Assembly: GCA_944390115.1 (NCBI GenBank) | Contig: CALXOW010000032.1 | Span: forward strand, 1 to 33,173 | Direction of reading: 5' to 3' | Source: an uncultured Anaerobiospirillum sp. | Lineage (GTDB): Bacteria > Pseudomonadota > Gammaproteobacteria > Enterobacterales > Succinivibrionaceae | Length of the DNA stretch: 33,173 nucleotides | Shown here: one piece after another, positions 16,548 to 26,000 of the stretch | Numbering within the stretch: position 1 is the first letter of the stretch | Layout: each line of letters opens with the position of its first letter | Notes under the pieces: model-generated | What the model was told of the DNA's origin: nothing | The model's input: the letters and a program-made list of their open reading frames with translations, nothing else | Database searches by the model: none | Translations under genes and position numbers: made by a program

Positions 16548-18517
16548 TAAGGCAACGCATCCAAGGGAATCGGATAGACTTCCTCAGAAGCATCAGCCTC
16601 GACATTGAGCTTGATAAAGCGATCGTTATCGGAGCTGCAATGTTGTAGATAGTTAAGGGAGTTCTCAAGCGAGCGCACGATATTGTCTTGCTCTTGCGAG
16701 CCTAGGTTATACCAATCATCTGGTGAGTACGAGGCAATACGCGACTTATACGGCAGATCGTCTAAGAGCTCGCCCATAATGCCCATTTCGGCAATCGAGG
16801 CGCTCTTATTGAGCTGGTTCGGGTCACGGCCCATTTGCGCCGCGAGCGCTTGCAGCTGGGCAAACATCGCATCCGAGCTCAATTGTCCGGCGATACCTGA
16901 CTCCAAGACCCCCTTAACCAGAGTGTAGAGGTCACTTAATTGATTGCGATTGACCAGAACAATTGGGGTACACACCACCTTATTGTGGTCGACGACATCG
17001 CGCTCAGCCATCCAGCCTTGCAGGAAGTCAGGGCTCTTGGTGCCCTGGACGCGGCCTAAGTACGCCAGCTGCATCGCAATACCCAAGGCATTGGAATCAG
17101 ACTCAATGGTCGCCTCTTGCGTCTTAGGTTGAGCGCTCAGGCTGGAGCCTGCGGCCATTTGCCCAGAGCTTGCCAGCTGCACTTGCGCGGTCAAGGAGCG
17201 CGCCAGCGTGTCTACCATCGAGCCAAAGGCCTCGACCGAACCTGCGTTAACCGGATAGTACAGGGGCTTGCCCAGAATCGAGTTGTAGCTCAAGAGTTCG
17301 TACTGCTCACGAGCGTGCTCATGATTGTGGTTGCGCGCGCCTGAGGCGGTGAGCAAGTGCAAAGTGTAGATCGCCGCACCGTAGTGCTCAGCCTCTAAGC
17401 GCAAGGCGTTAGCATCAAGGCCGGTGGTGCTTTGGGCATCAGAGCCGTCGATGGCACCGGCGTCGGTGATAAGCACGATATAGCGGCCACCATACTCATT
17501 CCAATTGATGTCTTGCAACGCCAAATTGATACCGGCGTAAGCATCCTCATCAAATTGGGCGCTCGAGACCGTGGCCTGCTCTAAGGCCGCGACCTTTTGG
17601 TTAAAGGTGGTAGCATCAGTGGCCTCACCTGGGCGCAGATACATCTTGGCGGTGTACTCAAGCCCTGGAACCTTACGGGTATCAGCGCGGAACGAGACGA
17701 TACCGAAGTTGACGCTCGAGCCCAAGTTCGAGGCCTCAATCGATCGGTAGATCGAATTGATCGCCTTCTTGGTACGGTCGATGTACGGCTGCATCGAAAT
17801 CGAGGAGTCGATGACAAAGACCACCGCCGACTTAAAGCCCACTAAGGCCGGCTCCCCAGGGGCCTGAGTCTTGGACGGCTGGGCGCCACCGCGATCGGCG
17901 GTGACATTCTTAGCCTCAGGGGCGGTAATCGACGCGATCTCATGTTTGTACACGTAGGAGCCGTCCGGGTACATACTCTCGACGCTATTTAAGATCGGCA
18001 GCAAATAGAAGTTTTGCTGATAGTCGACGTACTCCTCAGGCTCAATCGAGATCACATGATCCGCTACATTACCTACCGTAACCTGATCGTAAAGCGCGCG
18101 GTACTGCTCAGCGCCGTCCGGATTATCGATGATGGCATCTAAGGCCGACTCTTCATCAAAGATCAGGGCGCGATAGCGTTGGGCTGAGTTGGTAAAGAGC
18201 AGCGCCAATTGCTGCTTCCACGGCACGGTGCAGGTGGCCGCAAGCTGGCCTGAGATGGTACCGGTGGCATCAGGGCCCACGGTCAAAATCGGTTCACCGG
18301 TGCTATCAAAGCCCGCTTCGTAGACGTAGTATTGGGAAAAGGCCGGAACCTTACGGCCAGGGCCCTGCCCAAAGCTCTGCGGGTAGAGCACGCAGCTGGG
18401 GGTGGTGAGCACGCGCTGATAGAGGGTGCTCTTACCCTCCATCAGCAAAGGCTCAGCGGCAAAAGCTGCAGCTGAAAAGCCTAACAGGCCGAGCGCCAAA
18501 GTCAACTTTAATTGCAT
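16547..18517 (-). CDS. Periplasmic VWA protein resembling the C-terminal half of T6SS kinase PpkA
   Basis: A 656-aa protein with a clean Sec signal peptide (cleavage after AAAFA, residue 20). The VWA domain (~230-430) has DSSIS (D237, S239, S241) and a second acidic site D352 in LITDAGA. Flanking blocks are, from memory, those of the periplasmic part of PpkA: an N-terminal SH3-like segment (LYQRVLTTP, KVPAFSQYYVY, VPWKQQLALLFTN), then YLGRVQGTKSPDFLQGWMAE, the NQLSDLY segment, and a C-terminal ending VYPIPLDALP. The Ser/Thr kinase and membrane helix that precede this part in PpkA are absent. In PpkA this region is thought to receive the TagQRST signal; here it is a free secreted protein directly before tagT-tagS-tagR homologues. 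The ATG at 18517 has GGGAGGG upstream, 12 bases after the previous stop. Family resemblance is strong; function is inferred. Confidence 0.83.
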   Translation of the reverse strand: MQLKLTLALGLLGFSAAAFAAEPLLMEGKSTLYQRVLTTPSCVLYPQSFGQGPGRKVPAFSQYYVYEAGFDSTGEPILTVGPDATGTISGQLAATCTVPWKQQLALLFTNSAQRYRALIFDEESALDAIIDNPDGAEQYRALYDQVTVGNVADHVISIEPEEYVDYQQNFYLLPILNSVESMYPDGSYVYKHEIASITAPEAKNVTADRGGAQPSKTQAPGEPALVGFKSAVVFVIDSSISMQPYIDRTKKAINSIYRSIEASNLGSSVNFGIVSFRADTRKVPGLEYTAKMYLRPGEATDATTFNQKVAALEQATVSSAQFDEDAYAGINLALQDINWNEYGGRYIVLITDAGAIDGSDAQSTTGLDANALRLEAEHYGAAIYTLHLLTASGARNHNHEHAREQYELLSYNSILGKPLYYPVNAGSVEAFGSMVDTLARSLTAQVQLASSGQMAAGSSLSAQPKTQEATIESDSNALGIAMQLAYLGRVQGTKSPDFLQGWMAERDVVDHNKVVCTPIVLVNRNQLSDLYTLVKGVLESGIAGQLSSDAMFAQLQALAAQMGRDPNQLNKSASIAEMGIMGELLDDLPYKSRIASYSPDDWYNLGSQEQDNIVRSLENSLNYLQHCSSDNDRFIKLNVEADASEEVYPIPLDALP

Positions 18518-18529
18518 GATGCGCCCTCC

Positions 18530-19657
18530 CTACTTGGCCTGATAGCTCTGACCGGTCAACTGCTCCATTAAGGCGATGCCGTCGGCTTCCTTAAAGTTGC
18601 GGTCATTCTTGACGCGCAAATACCAGTAGTCGGCGTCGCTCTGGCGCTTGACGATGCACTTGTTAGTAGCGGCATTGTTCGGGTCAGCATAAGTCGCGTA
18701 GACAAAGGCAAAGGCGGTGCCGTCCGGAGCGCGGCCTAAGGTGCGCAAAATACGCTGGGCAATTTCGCAGCGCTCCAGGCGCAGGGCCTCGGCCAGCATA
18801 CCGGTTAAGTCCTCACGCGTTGGCTTAGCCGCCAGGCACAAATTGAGGATATCACGCTCATCGCCCGAAGTCCCCTCCAAGCGGCACGCGGCGTTGCCAC
18901 TGACCAGGGGCTCAGCCTCAGGCGAAGGCTCTGGTTCTGGTTCCGGTTCTGGCTCAGGCTCTGGTTCCGGCGCTGGCTCCTCTTGGGCTGGAGGCTCGGT
19001 AGGGGCTGCATCTTTAGAACCTGCGAACATCTGCCACAGGAAGTAAGCACCGACACCTAATAAAATCAGCAGCACAATCAGAGCGATGATCTTACCGATA
19101 CCGCCCCCGCTCTTAGCGGGAGCGGCAGGCGCGGCCGGACCGTTCGGGCCCAGCGGGGCTGGGCCATTAGGGCCCAGGCCTTGTGGCTGCGGCTGGGGCT
19201 GAGCCTGGTTAAAGTTGGAGGCTGGGCCGGGCTGAGCGTGCGGCGCACCGCCGGTTAAGTTGGCCTCGAGGCCCCGGCCGTTTTTGCGCTGGACGTCGAC
19301 GTTTAAGGTGCGAATCACCTCTTGGCCCGCCGGGTCGACCGTGCGCAGCTTCAAAAGGAAGTTATCGGTGCCGTCATAGGCGAGGGCATCGACAATGGCG
19401 CCGTCGATGGAGAAGACGAACTCCATACCCTTTTGCTGGGGCTCGATCGGCTTAATGGTGACAAAGCCCATCGGGTCGGCGTCTTGGGTCGGCCAATCGC
19501 CTAAGCGCTCCTCAGTACCCCGGCGCACAAAGAGTAGCGAAAGGCTCGTGCGGTAGTTCGGGATGAGTTTGCTCGCGTTAAAGCCCATTAAAGCGACTTG
19601 GGCGCGGCCCCGGCCTTGTGGGATCAGACGCGCCGATAAATTGTCCATTACCGCCAT
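18530..19657 (-). CDS. Single-pass membrane protein with Glu-Pro stalk
   Basis: A 375-aa protein. The start is the ATG at 19657 in TAATG, sharing a base with the stop of the SrfC-like gene, with GGAGGAG eight bases upstream; this indicates translational coupling and rules out the upstream in-frame start. It has an N-terminal cytoplasmic domain of ~135 residues (predicted beta-rich), a Pro/Gly/Gln-rich linker, a membrane helix at ~189-211, then a Pro-Glu dipeptide stalk (about eight EP repeats) and a ~115-residue Cys-containing helical domain, probably periplasmic. EP/KP stalks are stiff spacers, as in TonB. It has no signature I can name. Coupling to SrfC suggests it is the membrane dock for the GTPase. 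Not clearly one of SrfA, SrfB or SrfC. Confidence 0.78.
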   Translation of the reverse strand: MAVMDNLSARLIPQGRGRAQVALMGFNASKLIPNYRTSLSLLFVRRGTEERLGDWPTQDADPMGFVTIKPIEPQQKGMEFVFSIDGAIVDALAYDGTDNFLLKLRTVDPAGQEVIRTLNVDVQRKNGRGLEANLTGGAPHAQPGPASNFNQAQPQPQPQGLGPNGPAPLGPNGPAAPAAPAKSGGGIGKIIALIVLLILLGVGAYFLWQMFAGSKDAAPTEPPAQEEPAPEPEPEPEPEPEPEPSPEAEPLVSGNAACRLEGTSGDERDILNLCLAAKPTREDLTGMLAEALRLERCEIAQRILRTLGRAPDGTAFAFVYATYADPNNAATNKCIVKRQSDADYWYLRVKNDRNFKEADGIALMEQLTGQSYQAK

Positions 19658-22600
19658 TACTTCAGCTCCTCCATGGCCTGTAAGATCGCGCACAGCAAGA
19701 AGTTTTCTTCACTTGAGAACTGATATTTGCTCTGCACCGAGACGTTAACTTGGCACATCATATACCCTAAGGTCGCGGCAAAGTCACTTAAGAACTTGAA
19801 CTCATAGCCCGCCGAAACCGCATCTAAATGCGGCAAGAGGCCGGTCTCATCCAAGGTGCAAGTCCGACTAAAGACCGTGTGGTCTTCACGCTTAGGGTCA
19901 TAGCGCACCATGCCTTGTTCCTTCACAAAGCAATTTACTGGCCCCTCGGCCGTGCCTAACACCGACTGTCCCGCCGAAAGCTCAAAGCCGGTATCGGCCG
20001 CAGCAGCAACCTGAGCAACCGCTGCTGCTGCCACCGGGCGCACGGGAGCAGGCGCAGGAGCAGCAGAAGCCGCAGGAGCACCGAAATTGTTTTCGTCGTC
20101 GAGCCCGGCCAAATCCGAGAAGTCATCTAAGTCGTCCTCGCCGCCGAACACCGGAGCAGCAACCGGAGTCGCCGCAGCAGCAACCTGGGCCGTCTGAACC
20201 GCTGCGGCCTGAACCTCAGTCTTGGCGCTATTAAGCTCATTTAAGGCGGCCTTATTGGGCAGCAAGTTAGCGCCCAAATAGAGGTTGAACTCGCTTAACA
20301 TCTGGGACATGAGCTCGACTTGCAGGCGCAAGATATCGCCCAAGCCCTCAGTGGTGTTTTCGCGGGCACGCAGTACGCGCATCAAGTGGCCCTTTAAGCC
20401 CACTTGTGGCGATCTAAAGGTCTTGCCGATTTCATCGAAGATGCGGTTAAAGAGCGCGACCACATCACCCTTGAGCTCCTCGGCGCTCTTAAAGCGCTGC
20501 TCCACAGCGTTGTAGCACAGCGAGAAAGCGACCATACTCTTAGGGTCGGCCTCGAGATTGGAGCGCACGCGCTCGAAGTTTAAGACCACGAGATCTGCAA
20601 TCTGATTTAAGGCGACGTGATCTTTACGGCTTAAGTCCTCGAGGCGATCTTCGTATTCCTCGCACACGGCGGTGACAAAGCGCGCGACATTAGAGCCGGT
20701 GGCAAAGCCCTCTTGGTAGAGCTCTTCAAGACGTCCCTCGTCGATCTCCACCAAGCGGCGCAGTAAGTCAAAGCATGGGGCCAGGGCGTTGCATTGCAAC
20801 AGGCCTAAAGCCAGCTCCCGGCTTAAGGCCTTAGCCTCATCGAGCTTTTGGGCACTATCGCGCGTAGCAAATGGGCTTAACTCCTCGATGCACTTTTGCA
20901 CCGCGTGCTTGGCCTTAGCGGTACGTGCCGAGATGCGCAGCTCCGGGCTTTGCGCGCCTTGCTTAATCAGGGCGGTAATGGCGCTGACACCACCATCGTT
21001 TAAGGCCAGCAAGGCATCAAGTGCCGCCGGTAAATTAACGATATGCTGAGCAAATTCCGGCACCGCACACAAAGCGGCCTTGATTTGCTCAATCCCAGCT
21101 TGCGCCGACGACTTAATCCCCAATTCGTTATTCTGGGCATCACACTCGAGCCATGGGTTGAGGTCGCCGAGTTTTGGCTTTCTGGCAAGCAGTACTCGAT
21201 TGAACGGCTGGCCCTTAGTCCACTCATTGAACCAATTGAGCTTTTGGATACGGTTTAAGGCGATATTGAGCTCTTGGTTCATATCCAAAGGCAGACCTGA
21301 GCTCAAATTGCGCAACTGGCGGTTAAAGACCTCATCGTAGCGGGTCAAAATGATGGTGAGCGGATTGTAGACACCGGCACGCTTTTCTGGGGTCTTGCCC
21401 ACATTGTTTTCGACCCAGTCGGACAAAATGGTGAGCACCGAGGTAACGTCTTGCTGAGCGTTGACGCCAATGCAGAAGAGCAGCTGGTCGATTTCGTTAC
21501 GGCGCGAGTAGCGCTCGAAGAGATAGGCGACCTTACCACGGCGGAAAAATTCGCTACCGCGCATCTGGAAGGCCTCGGACAAGGAGGCAGGAGCTTGCCC
21601 CGGCGTAAAGGACGCGCCATCGTCCTTGACGTCAGTGAGCAGCACTACGTCGCGCGAGCGCGCCCCCGGCAAGTCAAGCACGTCAAAGTCATCAAGTGGC
21701 CCTGAGCTCTCAAGGAAGAAACTGAGCTCCAAGGACAGGGCAGCCAAACGCGAGGTATTAACCGCAACCGGCACCACTGAGTCCCCAGACACCAAGGCGC
21801 ACGATAAGGTCGAGCTGTCGCTGAACATGGTGCTGAGCTTGGTGATGTGCATGATGGTGCCCGCAGCGTTTTGCTTTAAGGAGCTGTCCGGCTGCACCGT
21901 GACAAAGGCTTCCTTCGGGGCATAGACCCATTGGTGGCCCTGCAGCAGCAAGAGCTCGGAGGCCAGGACGCGATAGGTCTCAGAGAAGATCGGCAGTTCC
22001 TGCCAGAAAATCGAGAGCGCCTTAATGCGGCCATCCAAGGTCATAAAAGGCAGCATGCTGCGCAGCTTGCCCCACAGGCGCGGCATTTCGTCGCAACCTG
22101 AAACCTTACCATTGGAGTTTTGCTTGACGTAGTCGGCAAGTTCCACTACCTGCGCCGGGCTAATGTAATTGACCTCAGTTACGCCAGCCACGCAAACCGT
22201 ACGCCCAGGGTAACAAGAGCCCAAAGAATCAGAGCCCTGGGCCAGGCTCTGGGCCTGTTCGGGCTGATAGCGCAGAAACTCGGCGCGCGCCTTAGTATCG
22301 ACCAAGGACTCCAACGAGGAGAGCTTACTTAAGTACTCGTCTTCAGAGGTTGGAACCTTAACGTCGCTTTGGTTGATATCGTAGAAGAAGGCGTTAATTA
22401 AGATCATGCCGAGCTCAAGCTCATGCAAGACCTTAAGCTCAATTGGGAAGCCTGGTGGGCACGAGGTGGCGCGGTGGGTAAAGCGCGTGGCAAAGCCGGT
22501 GGCCTCGGAGTTATTGCCCGACGGATTGACGTGGCGGATAAAGTCGACTTCGGCGCCATCCCAATGGGTCGACAAAACCCCACTACTGCCAGCGGCCAAG

Positions 22601-22827
22601 GTCGAGACCAAGTAGCTCTTACCTGCTTGCGAGGCACCGAACAGGCCAATGGTCGGGCGCGCCGCGACGTTGCTCGCGCTGTAATTTAATAAATTGGCCG
22701 AGCGCTCTAACCTGACGGTTAAGTCGGCACTCTTTTCCCCTAACTCAGGGGCTACCCCTTGATTGCGCTCCACCCAAGTGCTGCCCCATGCAGCGGCCTT
22801 GGTGGCATTAACTAATTGTGCGTGCAT
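19657..22827 (-). CDS. srfC: SrfC-like P-loop GTPase
   Basis: A 1056-aa cytoplasmic protein with no signal peptide or membrane helix. Nucleotide-binding signs: Walker A GASQAGKS (64-71), a switch-II-like DLPGA (385-389) after a hydrophobic strand (FDVL), and TRYD (495-498) after a hydrophobic strand (LTIIL), a plausible G4-type base-specificity motif. The spacing is that of a large, insert-rich GTPase resembling the bacterial virulence factor SrfC family. The middle region (~640-880) is long and helical. An Ala/Pro-rich linker (~890-960) leads to a ~100-residue C-terminal domain (from FELSAGQSVLG). It follows the SrfB-like gene across a 10-bp repeat array and is coupled by TAATG to the membrane protein downstream. 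AGGA precedes the ATG at 22827. In srfABC loci SrfC is always next to SrfB, as here. Exact activity of the family is not established. Confidence 0.83.
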   Translation of the reverse strand: MHAQLVNATKAAAWGSTWVERNQGVAPELGEKSADLTVRLERSANLLNYSASNVAARPTIGLFGASQAGKSYLVSTLAAGSSGVLSTHWDGAEVDFIRHVNPSGNNSEATGFATRFTHRATSCPPGFPIELKVLHELELGMILINAFFYDINQSDVKVPTSEDEYLSKLSSLESLVDTKARAEFLRYQPEQAQSLAQGSDSLGSCYPGRTVCVAGVTEVNYISPAQVVELADYVKQNSNGKVSGCDEMPRLWGKLRSMLPFMTLDGRIKALSIFWQELPIFSETYRVLASELLLLQGHQWVYAPKEAFVTVQPDSSLKQNAAGTIMHITKLSTMFSDSSTLSCALVSGDSVVPVAVNTSRLAALSLELSFFLESSGPLDDFDVLDLPGARSRDVVLLTDVKDDGASFTPGQAPASLSEAFQMRGSEFFRRGKVAYLFERYSRRNEIDQLLFCIGVNAQQDVTSVLTILSDWVENNVGKTPEKRAGVYNPLTIILTRYDEVFNRQLRNLSSGLPLDMNQELNIALNRIQKLNWFNEWTKGQPFNRVLLARKPKLGDLNPWLECDAQNNELGIKSSAQAGIEQIKAALCAVPEFAQHIVNLPAALDALLALNDGGVSAITALIKQGAQSPELRISARTAKAKHAVQKCIEELSPFATRDSAQKLDEAKALSRELALGLLQCNALAPCFDLLRRLVEIDEGRLEELYQEGFATGSNVARFVTAVCEEYEDRLEDLSRKDHVALNQIADLVVLNFERVRSNLEADPKSMVAFSLCYNAVEQRFKSAEELKGDVVALFNRIFDEIGKTFRSPQVGLKGHLMRVLRARENTTEGLGDILRLQVELMSQMLSEFNLYLGANLLPNKAALNELNSAKTEVQAAAVQTAQVAAAATPVAAPVFGGEDDLDDFSDLAGLDDENNFGAPAASAAPAPAPVRPVAAAAVAQVAAAADTGFELSAGQSVLGTAEGPVNCFVKEQGMVRYDPKREDHTVFSRTCTLDETGLLPHLDAVSAGYEFKFLSDFAATLGYMMCQVNVSVQSKYQFSSEENFLLCAILQAMEELK

Positions 22828-22865
22828 AAAGAAGCCATCCTGTGATGACGCCCCAGCCCTAAGGG

Positions 22866-22980
22866 CTCAACCGAGCCCAACCAGGCTCAACCGAGCTCAA
22901 CCGAGCCGAACTGGGACCAACTGAGCCCAACTGGGACCAACATAGCCCAACCGAGCCCAACCAGGCTCAACCGAGCCCAC
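22866..22980. repeat. 10-bp tandem repeat between srfB and srfC
   Basis: Eleven consecutive 10-bp units run from 22866 to 22975, with a half unit to 22980. The commonest unit is CTCAACCGAG (CTCGGTTGAG on the coding strand), variants being CCCAACCAGG, CCGAACTGGG and ACCAACTGAG. The period is exact over all units. Each consensus unit has complementary ends (CTC/GAG), so neighbouring units can also pair in RNA. The array fills most of the 188-bp spacer. Confidence 0.92.
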
Positions 22981-23015
22981 AGCCCCGGGCGGGGCGTCCA
23001 TTAAAAGGGAAAAAA

Positions 23016-26000
23016 TTACAAACGCTGACGTGGATTGAGGCCGCTTAAGTTGATCGAGCCTGAATCCATGAAGTACTTGATGTGCGCTCCCGAAATGGTC
23101 TTGAGGTACATCTTGAAGTACGGCGTGTAATCACGGCCATCGTCTGAGACCACCGACTCAAGCTGGAAGGTCTCAACCTGCTTTAAGCGCGGCAAATTGC
23201 GCTTGATAAAGGCCAGAGGATATGGCGAGTGGCGGTTGACCGTCTTCAAGGTCACGGCAAATTGCACGCGATCGACGTTGAGCTTGTGCAGTAATTGCTC
23301 AAAGCCAGCCTTATAGCGGGCGCGCACCGTGGCGATATTGCGGGTCAAGGCGTCAGTGAGGTAATTGTTGAGGCCATCCTCGAGCTCTTGGCGCTTAGTG
23401 TCCAGCTCAGCATTGAAGACCGTGAGCACCGCCGCGTTATAGCGCTCTTGGTAGAGCGAGCTAATCAGGGCCTGACGCTCAGCAGCGAGCTTATCCTTAT
23501 TGGCAAAGAGGCCCTTTAAGCCGGTCGGCTGCTCAATCTTGCTATCAGCCTCAGCCGTCACAGCGCTGAGCAAGGCCTGCTCGAGCTCATTCTTGCGCCC
23601 TTGCAGCACCGTCTCCAAGTTCTCAAGTTGATCTAAGTAAGACTCCGCCCCGGCCTTAACCTCAGCTTGGAGCTCAAAGTCGAGCTCATCCACGAAGTTT
23701 TTGACCGACTCGCGATCGATATCGCGGAAGGTTAAGGAGAGCGCCTTACGTACCGAATGAATCTCATCGACGTTATCTAAGGCCTCAATCTTAAAGAGCG
23801 GGGTCGCCTCGACCGTTGGGTCGTCAAGCAGGCGAAAGCCCAGCTCGACCGAGAGCTGCGTCTTAAAGGCCTCATCGGCACGCCCCACCGCCACAAAGTT
23901 CGAGTCTTCATCGTCCTCAGAGCTTTGGTTTTGGCGCGCCACCATGCGGGCAGAATCATAGCGATAGAGCACCGACTCAGGGCTGATGATATTGCTATTG
24001 TCGATAATACCGACATAGTGGGCGCTGTTGGTGACTTCGGCCGGATACGAGTAGAAGCGGAAGTTCGGGAACTTGTCGTGGGACAGGCGCAGATAGCATA
24101 AGAGCGCGCCCACGGCGGCGGTGGTCTTAGGGTCACCGATGAACTCGCCGTCATGCTGGAATGGGTACCACGACTCGCAGCGATAGCGGTGCATTGGGAT
24201 AATGCGCGAGCTTGGGATATTGAGGCGCTGCAAGAAGAAGGAGTAAATACCTGGCAGCTTAGAGCAACGGCCGGTGAGCAGCACCAAGTCGCATTGATAG
24301 ACCGTGAGCACCTCGGCCATCTTGGTTAAGATGCGGCAGATGTTAAAGCGGCTGCCCTCAACCAAGGCGCGGTTGATCTTCGCGATATCGAAGCTGAAGC
24401 GATAGTCCATAATCGAGAAATTAGGGACGTACGGCTTAATCAAATTGTCAGCGTAAGCGATGACCTCGGCGCTCGGCAGATCATACGGGCCCATACGCTT
24501 GATGGTCGGCGCCAGCTGCGGATTGACTTCCTGGTCGAGCAGGAAATCACGCACTGAGCCCTTGACCACGCACGATGGGGCGTACGGATCTAAGTTCTCA
24601 AGATGGAACAAGATCTTGTAGGCAATGCGCACCAGAATCTGCTGGGTAAATTGCGAGCGCAGCATCTCAGTGCGCACATTACCCGTGGTGCCATCGCCCA
24701 CCAGCTGCTGCAAGATCGGCTTGAAGTTGACGCGCGCCGTAGCCAAGGAATAGGACAGGCGCGTCATGATGCACTCACGAATGATATCGTGCACTAAGTC
24801 GTCACCTGCGATCTTAAAGCCGTCCTTATAAATCTCCAGCGGCCGAATATCGTCCTCATAGGAGGCGACGTCCCGCCGGAAGGTATAGTCCTTGATCACC
24901 AAGTCAGTAGTGCCACCACCGATATCAAGCGAGGCGATACGGGCGCTGTGCAGGGCCATGCCCTCGCCATCGAGCAAACGCTCGCCGATGCGCGTACCCA
25001 CCGAGGCCCGGCGCAGGCCCGCGATAAAGGCCTTGCAGTCACCTTGGTAGGTCTTTTGGCTCTCGTTGTAGAGATAAACGACCTGACCTGCTTCGGCCTC
25101 ATTCCAATCAAGGTAAACCTCAGGAATCGGCAGCGCCAGCAACGAATTATCCGAGGAAGCGCCAAAAGCGAACTCTTGGGCCGGACTCAAATCAAGGCCC
25201 AGGCTCTTCCAGAGAATGCCTAAAGCCTCATAGACGCAGGCGCGGTAGAGCTCGCGCTCTTCAGCGGGCATCGAAGGCGGCGTGGTCAGAATAATGGCCT
25301 TTAAGCGGCGTGGAGTATTCTTGGAGGTGCACTGCTGGCGCTGACTTAAGGAGTTCATCTGCACCATGGCCTGCAAGAAGATTTCGATCAGCATAAAGGT
25401 CATGGTGGAGCGATTGGAGTAGCACGACTCAAGGTTATCGTAAACCATATCGTCGGCGTCCAAGGCAAAGTAAGCCTTACCCTCAGTGTTGAAGTAGCTG
25501 CCGACGCTATTTAAGTAAGCGCGGTCGGTCTGGCCCTTTAAGGCCGCCTGCAACTTGGGGCTAGCAATCTGATAGGAGTAATTGTTAAAGACCCAACGGT
25601 CGTTGGTCAGCGGCTGGACATTCCACAGATAGCGCTTCGGCGAGGTTAAACCCGAAGTACCCTCATTGCCGTGGCGGTGCGAGGCCAAATTGCTCGCCTC
25701 GGTGCCCACGCGCACCATCGACGGCCAGCTAAAGGCGTCCGAGCGGCCCGAGCGCGCGGAGCGATTGTCGTAATCGAAGTTCGGGCGGGCAAACTCAATG
25801 CGGCTGACAAAGGCCTCGGAATAGACACGCTCGGGGGCGTTGAGGTCACGCAGCACCAGGCCATAGGTGTCCTTGAAGTCATCGTCGCCGCGTGTGGCAT
25901 TGGGATGGTCTTCAACCATGATGCCGCAGGAGCGGGCGTTGCCAATGTCCAGAATCAAGGAGACATTGACCATCTTGGATGAGGCGTATTCTGAAGCCGA

